From a virus, in IMG/VR virus record IMGVR_UViG_3300042464_000268, positions 1-35,445 of that record: a stretch of 35,445 nucleotides of DNA. The stretch is one strand, 5' to 3'. Both the position numbers and the translations under genes were made by a program. The notes under the pieces were generated by a model. That model worked only from the letters and a program-made list of their open reading frames with translations. It was not told the DNA's origin and ran no database searches. Every line of letters starts with the position of its first letter. The first letter of the stretch is position 1. This document shows, piece after piece, positions 28,116 through 35,445 of this stretch.

Positions 28116-28502
28116 TCATCTGAAAACAAACTCAAAGTCTTGCTGAACGATTCGCATCGTTCGATCACCCATTGCGTCCGCTTGCTCCTGCTGCTGCGAG
28201 AGCCTGGACATCAGGATCGTCACTCCGCTCTGCGTTCCCGACCATCCGTCGAGACCGACGCGGATCGCCTCGACGACCGGCGAGACCTGGGCCATCGTCT
28301 CGCCGACGGTCTCGATGCGAAGCACCGCCCGGAAGAGGAGCGGGTTGTTTCCCAGGGTGCGAGCTATTCCCTGTCCGCTAGTGCGACTCACGGCGATCGC
28401 CGGAAGCGTCGGCTCCTGGACGATGATCTCGCGGTAGACGCGAGCCCCTGCGCCGGTGTTGAGCGCTGCGATCTTCGCGATGATTGCGTTCTCGATACTC
28501 AC
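28116..28502 (-). CDS. Tail terminator / completion protein (DUF3168-like)
   Basis: A 128-residue protein: 'IENAIIAKIAALNTGAGARV', 'YREIIVQEPTLPAIAVSRTS', 'GQGIARTLGNNPLLFRAVLR', 'AQVSPVVEAIRVGLDGWSG', ending 'MRIVQQDFEFVFR'. Length, the Pro-Ala-I-V segment and the final beta strand fit DUF3168-type tail terminators that cap the tube at the neck. GTG 28502 overlaps the gp10-like stop (GTGA). It is the last gene before the tandem terminators. Confidence 0.8.
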   Translation of the reverse strand: MSIENAIIAKIAALNTGAGARVYREIIVQEPTLPAIAVSRTSGQGIARTLGNNPLLFRAVLRIETVGETMAQVSPVVEAIRVGLDGWSGTQSGVTILMSRLSQQQEQADAMGDRTMRIVQQDFEFVFR

Positions 28503-29020
28503 GGGTCGACAAGCCCCTCTGTTTCCGCTGCGCGGGCGCGCAGTCTCTTTTCGATGCGGGTGATTCCCTGGCGCAAGATGCGCTGAAACTCCGGGAGAAT
28601 GCCGCTGCGGGTTGCGTCCCAGGCGGGACCGAACCAGGGTTTCCCGTTGACTCGGCGCCCGCTCGGGCCGCGGACGCGATGACCGAACTCGACAAGATGC
28701 CCGTAGAAAATCCCGCGACGCTTGCGGCCGTAGTAGACGTTTTGCAGCGCGACAGCGCGCCGATCCTTCTTCTTCGGCCCGACCTGGACGGCGACTGTTT
28801 CGCCGCCCTTCGGTCGCACCGTCACAATCCGCACCGACTCGGCGAGAGCTCCGGATCGAGAGAAGCTCTCCGCGTTTGCGGTCGCCTGGCGCTCGAGCTT
28901 GATCAGCGAGCGACGGGTTGCGCGAGTAAGCAGCCGTTTTGCTGCCAGAGCATCAAGCTCGAGAAGTCGCGCCTCGAGCTCCTTCAGTCCCTCGACTTTG
29001 ACGTCGGTGACGATCGGCAC
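28499..29020 (-). CDS. HK97 gp10-like neck/tail component
   Basis: A 173-residue protein starting 'PIVTDVKVEGLKELEARLLE', then 'LLTRATRRSLIKLERQATAN', 'YGRKRRGIFYGHLVEFGHRV' and 'RILRQGITRIEKRLRARAAE'. The GHLVEFG motif and the helix-beta-helix plan are those of the HK97 gp10 family found in the neck. It directly follows the head-tail joining gene with shared stop/start bases and overlaps the tail completion gene by 4 nt, in standard order. Confidence 0.9.
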   Translation of the reverse strand: MPIVTDVKVEGLKELEARLLELDALAAKRLLTRATRRSLIKLERQATANAESFSRSGALAESVRIVTVRPKGGETVAVQVGPKKKDRRAVALQNVYYGRKRRGIFYGHLVEFGHRVRGPSGRRVNGKPWFGPAWDATRSGILPEFQRILRQGITRIEKRLRARAAETEGLVDP

Positions 29021-29346
29021 TAGACGAACCTCTCGACGCAGAGAAGCTGAAGCTCGCGGTTACGTTCGTCGCGGTTGATCACCGACTGGATGTCGAAATA
29101 GCGCGAGCCGAACTTGACGCGATCCTTCGGCGTCAGCGTGACGCCCGAAATCGGACGGATCACGATGCGCGTCGACACCTCGCTCTGCATCTGCGCCGCG
29201 GCGAAATACTCGCGGCCGTTGAGCGGCTCGACGGACGCCCAGACCGTACCGAGAGCCGCCCAGGTCGGCGTCTGGTCTCCGTACTGGTCGATCGCGTCGG
29301 TCGCCCGTTGGACGGTGACACGATGTCGAAGACGCCCCGCCTGCAT
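29020..29346 (-). CDS. Head-tail joining (head closure) protein
   Basis: A 108-residue protein: 'QAGRLRHRVTVQRATDAIDQ', 'TWAALGTVWASVEPLNGREY', 'VSTRIVIRPISGVTLTPKDR', 'GSRYFDIQSVINRDERNREL'. This is the typical phage head-tail joining family (SPP1 gp16/HK97 gp7-like) that stoppers DNA after packaging. It shares boundary bases with both neighbours. Confidence 0.92.
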   Translation of the reverse strand: MQAGRLRHRVTVQRATDAIDQYGDQTPTWAALGTVWASVEPLNGREYFAAAQMQSEVSTRIVIRPISGVTLTPKDRVKFGSRYFDIQSVINRDERNRELQLLCVERFV

Positions 29347-29921
29347 CAGAACACCTTGAAGGGCGACAGGAGCGCGGTGAATCCGAGCGGAAACTCGCTG
29401 ACGACCGTTCCGGTAAGCGTTGCCTCGCGGTTTTCGTAGAGGTGCGCGGTCATCAGTTTGATCGCCGCCTTGATGGCGGGCGGGACATCGCTCGGCGTAC
29501 CGTAGCCCGCGACGTAGCGGATACGGACGTCGTTGATGTGCCCGCGCGAGCTCGGCCAGGTCTGGTTATAGGCCTGAAAGATCATGCCAGGCTGCGCGAA
29601 CGGTCCCGAGTCGTTGACTACCTGGTAGCTGTTTGCCGAGAGCGTCTGCGTGTTGCCTGCGATGTCGATGTAGGTGATCGAGGTGACGCTTGCGAGCGGC
29701 CCCTTCGGGAGCTCGAAGTAGAGCGGGAACTGATCGACCCGCAGCTCCCAGGTCGTGCTGACGAACGAGCGCCCGGTGTAGGCCTCGGCGTACTCGCGCG
29801 AGGCCTTCGTGAGCGCGAAAAGCATCTCGTCGTCCTGGTTGCCGTCAATGCGGCAATGCGAGCGCGCCTCTTCGACCGTTACCGGCTCGCCCGTCGGAGC
29901 CGTGATCAGGGTGTGGTTCAT
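29346..29921 (-). CDS. Head-tail connector, gp6/phiE125 gp8-like
   Basis: A 191-residue adaptor: 'EPVTVEEARSHCRIDGNQDD', 'MLFALTKASREYAEAYTGRS', 'FVSTTWELRVDQFPLYFELP', 'VRIRYVAGYGTPSDVPPAIK', 'AAIKLMTAHLYENREA'. These are the landmarks of the HK97 gp6/phiE125 gp8 connector family that binds beneath the portal. Length is near the family norm. In most relatives it comes right after the capsid gene; here about 8-9 kb of fibre and transferase genes intervene. Confidence 0.92.
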   Translation of the reverse strand: MNHTLITAPTGEPVTVEEARSHCRIDGNQDDEMLFALTKASREYAEAYTGRSFVSTTWELRVDQFPLYFELPKGPLASVTSITYIDIAGNTQTLSANSYQVVNDSGPFAQPGMIFQAYNQTWPSSRGHINDVRIRYVAGYGTPSDVPPAIKAAIKLMTAHLYENREATLTGTVVSEFPLGFTALLSPFKVF

Positions 29922-30193
29922 AGCTGTCGCACCTGTACCAGGACCGAGCGGTCCTCGATGCGTCCGCCCGGCGTCGTGACGCGATTCGTGATGAGGTAGT
30001 CAGCTCCGGCCGCTCCGCCGGAGAGGAAGGCGCGCGTCACGTTCGACGTCACGCCTTCGGAGACAATCGTCAGAGCGGCGGGAACTTCCCAGGCGGACGT
30101 CGTGACCGTGTCCCCGTTTAGCCAGGGATTCCAGTCGACCTCGAAGTCGATCGTCGAGTTTGGATCTTTTGTGAATGCCGCGATGATCGTCAT
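29918..30193 (-). CDS. Small beta-rich virion-associated protein
   Basis: A 91-residue protein: 'AFTKDPNSTIDFEVDWNPWL', 'GDTVTTSAWEVPAALTIVSE', 'TRAFLSGGAAGADYLITNRV', 'TTPGGRIEDRSVLVQVRQL'. This 'KDPxxxxDFxVDWxxWL' family is frequently found between capsid and connector genes in HK97-type phages and is probably a small Ig-like virion protein. It overlaps the repeat protein and the connector gene by 4 nt each. Precise role unknown. Confidence 0.75.
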   Translation of the reverse strand: MTIIAAFTKDPNSTIDFEVDWNPWLNGDTVTTSAWEVPAALTIVSEGVTSNVTRAFLSGGAAGADYLITNRVTTPGGRIEDRSVLVQVRQL

Positions 30194-31731
30194 GCAGCGA
30201 TTCTCCTGTTATTGCGTGAGACCTTGATCGTGCGGCCTTCCGCTTCGACCTCGATCGAACTGTCAGCGCCGACCTTGAGCGTCGAGCGCTGCGGAATAAT
30301 TTCGCGGCGATCCTGGAACGGAACCTTCAGCTCTCGAGAGTCCGGCGTGAAGGTGCGATTCCGTATCCTTCCGGATACAGTTGCGTCGCCTTCGGCGCTG
30401 CCGTCGACGGCGCCGTAGCCGACCGCCTGGCCCTCGAGCTCGGCGGTGCCGTAGACCAGGCCCAGGATCGGACCGCGACCGTAGAGCGTGACGATCGAGC
30501 TCGCCTCGCCCGCCGCGTCGCCGACCTGGCGACCGTAGGCCAGGATCGAGGCGGTTGCGCTCGAGGTGCCGGTCTCGTTGCCGTCAACAATTCCGCGACC
30601 GTAGGCCGGGACATCCTCGACGGTGCTCTCGCCCGAGATCGCGCCCTGGATAACCGAGCGACCGTCGATCGCGCCTGCGACCGTGGCGTCGCCTGCGATC
30701 GAGCCGGAGCCCATCGCGAAGGCGCGCGCCTCGGCGCTGACCGTCGCCTCTCCTGCGATCGAGCCGTCCGTCCGGCCGAATGCCAGGATGACCGCGCTCG
30801 AGCTCGAGGAGCCGATCGCCGCGCCAGGTGCGGAGATCTTCCGCTGCCCTTCGCCCGTGACCGTCGCCAGGCCTTCGGCGGAGCCGGAGCCCTGGGCGGT
30901 TGCCAGGATGCCGCCGGACACCGAGCTCGAGGAGCTCGAGGTCGCGCTGACCTGGGCGGTCGCATAGATGCCCGCGCTCGCCTCCGCAGAGCCCGCAGAG
31001 GCGGCGTCCGGCCGACCATAGGCGAGGACATCCCCCGCGATCGTGCTCGCCCCCTGCGCCTCCCCGTTCGCCGGGAAGATGCCCTGGATCGCGCCGTCGA
31101 CCGTTGAGCTGCCGGTCGTTTCGCCGCGGCTCGAGAACCTGGCGGTCCCGGAGCCGGTGACCGTCGCCGAGCCCTCGGCCTGGCCGGTTGCCTGGCCGGT
31201 TGCGAGCGCATCGCCCGAGACCGACGAGCTCCCGGAGCTCGAGGCGTCGAGTCCGGTGCGCGCCTGGACATCGGCCGCGGCCGTAGCCGTCCCCGCAGCA
31301 GCGCCCTCGCCTTCGATACGCCCGGAGCCGTCGGCGGTTGCCGTCGAGCTCGAGCTCGAGGAGGCGGAGATCGGCCCCGACGCAATGACCGCGCCCGCGA
31401 CCGTTGCAGATCCCGAGGAGATGCCGCTCGCCGCGCCCGCCGCAATGATCGAGCCAGAGACCGCCCCGGTCCCGGCTGCGGAGCCGGTCGCCGAGGCGAT
31501 GGCTCGAGAGGTTGCCGACGTCGTCGACGAACCCGCGGAGCTTGCAATCGGACGGCCGATCGCGTCGATGTCACTTGTGACCGTTGCCGAGCCAACACTC
31601 GCGCCAGGCGAGGAGATCTTCGGAACGAGCGCGCCGGTGACGGTCGCTGACCCTGCGGCGGTGCCGTACAGCGTATCGCCGACGGCATAGCCGAAAAGCC
31701 AGTAGTCGCTCTGGACGTATAGGCCGCTCAT
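30190..31731 (-). CDS. Repeat-built virion surface protein, about 22 twenty-residue repeats
   Basis: A 513-residue protein in three parts. Residues 1-26 are aromatic ('SGLYVQSDYWLFGYAVGD') and may bind the virion. Residues 27 to about 465 are tandem repeats of almost exactly 20 residues, consensus G-S-A-T-V-x-G-x-(I/V)-x-A-x-G-R-x-x-x-S-x-A, one having a single inserted residue. The C-terminus (466-513) has 'ELKVPFQDRREIIPQRSTLK' and 'VEAEGRTIKVSRNN', similar to short phage proteins rich in xxExR motifs. The regular period suggests a beta-solenoid. Ser, Thr, Ala and Gly dominate; Cys is absent. It overlaps the next gene by ATGA and lies within the fibre/transferase block. A head or neck fibre is my inference. 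Confidence 0.7.
   Translation of the reverse strand: MSGLYVQSDYWLFGYAVGDTLYGTAAGSATVTGALVPKISSPGASVGSATVTSDIDAIGRPIASSAGSSTTSATSRAIASATGSAAGTGAVSGSIIAAGAASGISSGSATVAGAVIASGPISASSSSSSTATADGSGRIEGEGAAAGTATAAADVQARTGLDASSSGSSSVSGDALATGQATGQAEGSATVTGSGTARFSSRGETTGSSTVDGAIQGIFPANGEAQGASTIAGDVLAYGRPDAASAGSAEASAGIYATAQVSATSSSSSSVSGGILATAQGSGSAEGLATVTGEGQRKISAPGAAIGSSSSSAVILAFGRTDGSIAGEATVSAEARAFAMGSGSIAGDATVAGAIDGRSVIQGAISGESTVEDVPAYGRGIVDGNETGTSSATASILAYGRQVGDAAGEASSIVTLYGRGPILGLVYGTAELEGQAVGYGAVDGSAEGDATVSGRIRNRTFTPDSRELKVPFQDRREIIPQRSTLKVGADSSIEVEAEGRTIKVSRNNRRIAA
30337..31653 (-). repeat. About 22 tandem 60-bp units encoding 20-residue repeats
   Basis: At protein level each unit begins with G/S-x-(A/S)-(T/S) and most have A-x-G-R or similar near the middle. 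DNA copies are diverged, although short 8-12 bp words such as gcctgcgatcgagcc recur. Confidence 0.85.
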
Positions 31732-31774
31732 CTAACCTCCGAGCCGGTCTCGAAGTCGGACGCGGCCTGATTCA

Positions 31775-31942
31775 TCACGGAGCCGGATCAGCTCCTTCTG
31801 TCTTCTGTGCGAGCTGCGGTTGCGCCTGGCGTTGCAGCTTGTCGATGAGTCCGGCGACGACCTCGAAGGGTTGCTTCGCGAGCGATGCCAGGACGACGTT
31901 CGCCTCTTCGGCGGTGAGTTCAAACTTCAAGACGTTGTTCAC
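31775..31942 (-). CDS. Small structural-region protein, 55 residues
   Basis: A short protein starting 'MNNVLKFELTAEEANVVLAS', followed by 'LAKQPFEVVAGLIDKLQRQA' and a Glu/Pro end. The LKFxLTxEEANVVLxSLxxxPF pattern is recurrent in small phage proteins encoded among tail and fibre genes, of unknown role. I choose GTG 31942 because GGAG lies 5 nt upstream; ATG 31963 would place the site inside the gene. It lies 43 nt before the large repeat protein. Confidence 0.6.
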   Translation of the reverse strand: MNNVLKFELTAEEANVVLASLAKQPFEVVAGLIDKLQRQAQPQLAQKTEGADPAP

Positions 31943-31964
31943 GTTGTCTCCTACTGCTTCCAAA

Positions 31965-32528
31965 CTACGGTGCGCTGTCTACTGAAAATTCGATGGTCGC
32001 CGTGTCGAGTACCGCCCCGCTCGAGGCGAGGCGGATTTCGATCGCTAGGTTCCGCGTCTGGTAGTCATTGGTCGCGGATAACGTCCACTCGCGAGTCGTC
32101 GCAAGGTTGAGCCACGAACCCGTCGTCCCGCCCACCGTTCCGCCGGAGCCCGACCAGGTCGCATACACATCGAACAGCGACGCGGCCCCGCTCGTCAGCC
32201 ACTCGCCGCTGATCGAGACAAGAGTCCCGCCGACGTTCGTGCGGGACGCTGCGCCGGTACTGGCGAGCCGATATGTGGCAGTCGCCGTGCCGCCGATGCC
32301 TGCCTTCGAGTTGTTTATCGCCGACTGGTTGCTAATCGCGACGCTCGCGTTCGCCTTACCGTAAAAGCTCGAGAGCGAGATCGCGCCGCTCGCGACGCCC
32401 GCCAGGGTCCGCAGCGCCGCATCGTTAAGACTCGAGGTCGCGGTCGCCGAAAGTCCGAGCTCGAGGTTAATCGAGCGATCTGTCGTCGACCCGCCGATCG
32501 AGATCTCGCCGGAGGAGACGAGAGGCAT
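31965..32528 (-). CDS. Fibre-region virion protein, 187 residues
   Basis: A beta-rich protein starting 'PLVSSGEISIGGSTTDRSIN', then 'LELGLSATATSSLND', 'AGVASGAISLSSFYGKANAS', then 'ISGEWLTSGAASLFDVYATW', and an end 'NLAIEIRLASSGAVLDTATI'. The N-terminal 80 residues form a widespread phage motif (SSGxISIGG...ISLSSFYGK) seen in small structural proteins near tail fibres; the C-terminus looks like an Ig or carbohydrate-type beta-sandwich. Start overlaps the upstream stop (TAATG). Possibly a virion decoration or receptor-facing protein; not proven. Confidence 0.65.
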   Translation of the reverse strand: MPLVSSGEISIGGSTTDRSINLELGLSATATSSLNDAALRTLAGVASGAISLSSFYGKANASVAISNQSAINNSKAGIGGTATATYRLASTGAASRTNVGGTLVSISGEWLTSGAASLFDVYATWSGSGGTVGGTTGSWLNLATTREWTLSATNDYQTRNLAIEIRLASSGAVLDTATIEFSVDSAP

Positions 32529-32890
32529 TAGGCCGCGGCGTCAGCCGGTGCTGCCGGAGCTTCGGGAGCCGGAGCCCAGGGGAGAGGCTTCTGCTCGAGC
32601 GCCGCCTTCTCGACTTCCTTCGCGACGACGTAGGCGATGTGCGCCTGGTACGGCGCGAGCTGATCTTCCTGCGCCCACACCCAGGCCTCGACCTCCTCCG
32701 CGGTAAGCTGCGAGAAGTCGACGAAATTCTCGGGAGCCGGATCGCCGACATTGACCGAGATCGGAAGCTCGAAGCTGCACCCGGTATCGGTGCCCTTGAG
32801 GTTGCAGTCGACCTCCTTCACGACATTCTGGAGCTCGCCCAGGTTATGCACCCGGACCGCGTTGATCGTCAGCGTGTATTCGATAGCCAT
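32528..32890 (-). CDS. Fibre-adjacent protein (DUF7936-like)
   Basis: A 120-residue protein opening 'AIEYTLTINAVRVHNLGELQ', then 'VVKEVDCNLKGTDTGCSFEL', 'ENFVDFSQLTAEEVEAWVWA', ending in Ala/Pro-rich sequence after 'KPLPWAP'. The beta N-terminus, 'DFSQLTxExVxAWV' and 'PLPW' match a family of small proteins that follow tail fibre genes in many phages and may assist fibre assembly. It begins 12 nt after the fibre stop. Confidence 0.7.
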   Translation of the reverse strand: MAIEYTLTINAVRVHNLGELQNVVKEVDCNLKGTDTGCSFELPISVNVGDPAPENFVDFSQLTAEEVEAWVWAQEDQLAPYQAHIAYVVAKEVEKAALEQKPLPWAPAPEAPAAPADAAA

Positions 32891-32902
32891 CTGATAATTC
32901 TC

Positions 32903-35445
32903 CTAGTGAACCCGAGCGCGCAGCTCGGCGACTTCTTGTTTCAATGCGACAAGCTCCTTCGCGAGCGCGACCGCCGACACCATCGCGGCGTTACCGTAAG
33001 CGACCGAGAGGTCGCCGTTGTCGGCCTCGATTACCGCCTCGGGTAGGACATCGCGGAGCGACTGCGCCGAGACGCCCGCCTGGGTGATCTCGACGTCGGT
33101 GCGGTCGTATATCCCGCTCTTCACGTTCGCAAGATTGACGAGGAAGCCATCGTCTAGCTTTCGCCAGTTGGCCTTTACTCGTTCGTCCGAGTAGGCGGTG
33201 ACGTTGCCTGCGGCGATCACGTTGCCTGCGCCGTTTACTCGGAAAGCGACCGAGTTGCCGTTCGTGTTAAGAACGCGGAAGCCCCGCGTATCGTCGCCTG
33301 TTCCGTAGAACTGAACCTGCATCCAATACTGCGAGCCGCCGTCGTAAGAACAGCCATATGCCCAGTTAGAGTCCGAGGCAAATCGTATGAAAGACGGCGT
33401 GTTGTATGCGGGCCCGCTGATGTTGCCGGTCATATTCCCGCCAGAAAGCGGAAGAGCGTAGCTCCCAAAGTTTGCGCTTGACAGCATAGTGAGCCAGTTG
33501 CCCCAGCTGCCGGCATATCCCTGCCTGAAATACAGGGTACCGTTGCCTGATGTGCCGTAACTCCCCTGTGCTTGCCACATGGTGTCGATACCGCCGACAT
33601 GGAGAACAGGAGCGTAAGCGATCGCAGCACCGGCTCCACTTTCAGTCCGGTAAACAGCAGTGTTGGCTCTATCTACGTTTACCGAGCCTGACCCGAGACC
33701 AAGCAGGTTTATTGCTGACGCCGAGCCAGAACTACCAGTGACACTGATTGACCAAGTACCGCTCGCGCCGCTTCCGGTGAGCGAGGGCGCATAGCTCGTG
33801 TAGTTCTGATTAGTCAGCACTCTGTTCCACGTTTGCCAGCTTGCACCGTTCCAACCACCACGGAACGCGAGATCGTTTCCGGCGTGGCTTACATAGAACT
33901 GCGCTTGACCGGGGCTAGCGTTGAAACTCAACGTTGTGCCGTATGGATATGCGTAAGCGGTCGGCTTGTTTGGGCTGCTTTCTATATAGCCGGAAACTAT
34001 GTTCGAGCTGAAGTTGCCGTAGGTGTTGAAGTCAAAGTTATCAACGTTGCCACGGTTTCTTACGGTGTAGGCACTCATTGACTCTGCGACTGCTGCCGGA
34101 GTTGTCCTGACGAGCTGGTTTGTCGTCGGAAACATCGACACCAATACCGTCGGCGTCGTTGAGGATAAGCCAGAACTTAAAACAATCTCGCGCGCCGCGA
34201 TGTCGCCGTTTCCATCTCTGTAGGCAATAGTGTTCGCAGTCGCCGCCGTCGTCGGATTGTTGTATCCGCTGATAGAACCCGAGGTTCCGGTGACGTTAAT
34301 TCCCCACGTCCCACTAGCGCCGCTGCCGGTAAGTGAGGGCGCGTAGCTAGTGTAGTTTTCCGTTGAAAGGAAAACGTAGGGCCCACGGAACGTGCCGCCT
34401 TCGAGCCGCGAATACTGCGGCGGGCTCCAGAACGGCATGATGAGCGTCTGGTTGTAATAGGTCGCGCCGTCGCCATGGTTATTTATTAAATAACTTGCCC
34501 ACCCCGATTGCCCGGCGAAGGTTCCAGACTCTTGTCGCCATGTAAATGTTCCGTTGCCATACCCGCTGCTGTTTACGGTTGTTGTCGCTCCAGCAGTGCC
34601 GGTGACGTTAATACTCCACGTTCCGCTCGCGCCGCTGCCGGTGAGCGAGGGGGAGTAGGAGGTGTAGTTACCGGCGTGGAGAGCAAGATTGCTTCCAATA
34701 AAAAACGATCCAGAAGTAACCTTCGCGCTGCCGCTGGAGTCTTGAAGGTTCCATACGTTTGATCCGCCGCGCCAAACGGTAAGCACATCCTGCCAGCCGT
34801 TTACAGCTCGCTGCACAAAATTGGCACCGCCGCCGTCTGCTCCAACCGTTAACGTACCAGTCAGCGTCCCGCCGGACAGCGGCAAATAGCTCGACAGCGC
34901 GGAGCTTGTGATGTAGCCGCTCGGATTTGTCGCGTTGTAAGGCGTATAGCCGAGAGCGCCTGTCACCTGGCCGCTTGTGATGCTGCTAACGGTCGCAGCA
35001 TTTCCGGTGATGTTGATCCCCCAGGTACCAGACGCGCCCGTGCCAGTCAGCGTCGGCGAGTACGAAGTGTAGTTACCGCCATGAATTACAGCATCGCCGT
35101 TCCAATAGAGGATGCCGTTCGTACGCATCTCAAGGAACTTGCCGACGTTTCCGCTGATGTGGAACGCGATGCCGGTGGCGGTATTGTCGTAAGACTCCGT
35201 CCACAACGCTGCCGTCGTATAGTTTCCAGCGGTTTGGCTTTTGCGGAATTGCCCGGTTGGCGAAACCAACACACCAGTCAGCGTCCCGCCGCTCAACGGC
35301 AGATAGCTCGACAGCGCCGAGCTTGTGATGTAGCCGCTCGGGTTCGTGCTGTTGTACGGCGTGTACCCGAGCGCGGTCGTGACGTTGCCCGAGGTAATTT
35401 CGCCGCGGATCGTCGCGGAGCTCTTGTTCTCGACGTTGCCGAGGC
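32903..35445 (-). CDS. Tail fibre protein, main part with S74 chaperone (continues from left edge)
   Basis: The frame is open from the right edge to 32903. It continues the 718-start gene: the edge reads 'GLGNVENKSSATIRGE', identical to the left part. Four copies of 'NYTSY(S/A)PxLTGxGASGTW' spaced by variable domains, and repeated 'SGYITSSALSSYLPLSGGTL', form the shaft. A receptor-binding area follows. The last 110 residues are an intramolecular chaperone of the endosialidase type (peptidase S74): 'VTAYSDERVKANWRKL', with the Ser-Asp pair of the cleavage site, then 'AGVSAQSLRDVLPEAV' and 'AMVSAVALAKELVALKQEVA'. The chaperone trims itself after trimerisation. Base composition in 33.3-34.8 kb is visibly more A+T-rich than neighbours, suggesting exchange. 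Confidence 0.92.
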   Translation of the reverse strand, partial: LGNVENKSSATIRGEITSGNVTTALGYTPYNSTNPSGYITSSALSSYLPLSGGTLTGVLVSPTGQFRKSQTAGNYTTAALWTESYDNTATGIAFHISGNVGKFLEMRTNGILYWNGDAVIHGGNYTSYSPTLTGTGASGTWGINITGNAATVSSITSGQVTGALGYTPYNATNPSGYITSSALSSYLPLSGGTLTGTLTVGADGGGANFVQRAVNGWQDVLTVWRGGSNVWNLQDSSGSAKVTSGSFFIGSNLALHAGNYTSYSPSLTGSGASGTWSINVTGTAGATTTVNSSGYGNGTFTWRQESGTFAGQSGWASYLINNHGDGATYYNQTLIMPFWSPPQYSRLEGGTFRGPYVFLSTENYTSYAPSLTGSGASGTWGINVTGTSGSISGYNNPTTAATANTIAYRDGNGDIAAREIVLSSGLSSTTPTVLVSMFPTTNQLVRTTPAAVAESMSAYTVRNRGNVDNFDFNTYGNFSSNIVSGYIESSPNKPTAYAYPYGTTLSFNASPGQAQFYVSHAGNDLAFRGGWNGASWQTWNRVLTNQNYTSYAPSLTGSGASGTWSISVTGSSGSASAINLLGLGSGSVNVDRANTAVYRTESGAGAAIAYAPVLHVGGIDTMWQAQGSYGTSGNGTLYFRQGYAGSWGNWLTMLSSANFGSYALPLSGGNMTGNISGPAYNTPSFIRFASDSNWAYGCSYDGGSQYWMQVQFYGTGDDTRGFRVLNTNGNSVAFRVNGAGNVIAAGNVTAYSDERVKANWRKLDDGFLVNLANVKSGIYDRTDVEITQAGVSAQSLRDVLPEAVIEADNGDLSVAYGNAAMVSAVALAKELVALKQEVAELRARVH
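34822..34924. repeat. Internal fibre module copy
   Basis: The copy inside the fibre gene, identical to positions 1-103, encoding 'SALSSYLPLSGGTLTGTLTV'. The related module at about 35265-35341 is similar but not identical. Confidence 0.9.
35319..35445. repeat. Contig-end overlap, right copy
   Basis: Identical to 81-207; see that entry. A fixed-length overlap at a branch is typical of assembly from short words, so this is probably a circle and not a physical terminal repeat. Confidence 0.95.

Noticed and set aside
30327-31690. Long alternative frames on both strands across the 20-residue repeats (453 and 215 codons)
   Set aside because: Shadow frames of the repeat array: Arg/Pro/Ala-rich on the same strand and Pro/Ala/Glu-rich on the other. 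The chosen frame alone has proper ends, coupling and a recognisable C-terminus.
81-35445. 127-base identical ends as physical direct terminal repeats
   Set aside because: The repeat is inside a coding frame that continues across the junction, and one copy starts at base 81, not at the window end. That fits a circular assembly with a branch better than a packaged terminal repeat.
1-35445. tRNA, rRNA or insertion sequence genes
   Set aside because: I saw no cloverleaf-type sequence, no rRNA signature, no transposase and no IS-type terminal repeats. A covariance-model scan would be needed to exclude a cryptic tRNA.

Overview
The window is an essentially complete genome of a temperate, long-tailed (siphovirus-type) phage with an HK97-fold head, about 35.2 kb and G+C-rich. 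The host is most likely a Gram-negative Pseudomonadota: the lysis cassette has an inner-membrane spanin overlapped by a lipobox-bearing outer-membrane spanin. No host genus can be read from the sequence. The last 127 bases repeat positions 81-207, and one reading frame (the tail fibre) runs off the left edge and continues from the right edge. The molecule is therefore circular or was assembled as a circle, with a unit of positions 81-35318 (35,238 bp). Positions 1-80 belong to a different, shorter version of the fibre gene. LAYOUT. Control sits at 11.49-12.33 kb: a cleavable S24-type repressor gene (+) lies between two operator/promoter regions sharing a TACC-N4-GGTA-like dyad. The left promoter fires a YdaS/Cro-like gene and then nearly the whole genome on the minus strand. 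The right promoter fires a compact plus-strand operon: small proteins, YqaJ-type exonuclease, RecT annealase, an HTH protein and a large serine integrase. The minus strand runs in this order: Cro-like; DUF1376 replication protein with internal iteron-like repeats; helicase-loader-like protein; SSB-tail-like protein; RusA resolvase; late regulator candidate; HNH nuclease; small and large terminase; portal; prohead protease; capsid. An unusual block of about 10 kb follows between the capsid and the head-tail connectors: a small protein, two sugar-transferase-like proteins, a small virion protein, the tail fibre with a C-terminal S74 chaperone, three small fibre-associated proteins, a 513-residue protein made of about twenty-two 20-residue repeats, and its small partner. 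The usual HK97 order then resumes: connector, head-tail joining protein, gp10-like, tail terminator-like, two tandem terminators, tail tube, frameshifted assembly chaperone, tape measure, distal tail protein, 1,659-residue tail tip protein. Last come lysis and accessory genes: coiled-coil membrane protein, amidase, holin-like protein, small zincin, HTH-metallophosphoesterase, DUF3310, Rz, Rz1. HOW THEY WORK TOGETHER. Repressor and Cro-like protein decide lysogeny versus lysis. The serine integrase inserts the circle. Exonuclease and RecT recombine DNA. The DUF1376 and loader-like genes start replication. Terminases and HNH package DNA into the head. The tail tip and repeat-rich fibre recognise the host, and amidase, holin and spanins release progeny. 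Most genes are stitched together by 1-4 nt stop/start overlaps, so translation is strongly coupled. MOST NOTEWORTHY: two in-frame alternative forms of the fibre preserved at the contig ends; the 20-residue-repeat protein beside two transferases, which suggests a glycosylated virion fibre; the two-sided operator system; and an iteron array inside the replication gene. No tRNA, rRNA, CRISPR array or insertion sequence was seen, and no stretch over 300 bases lacks a gene.
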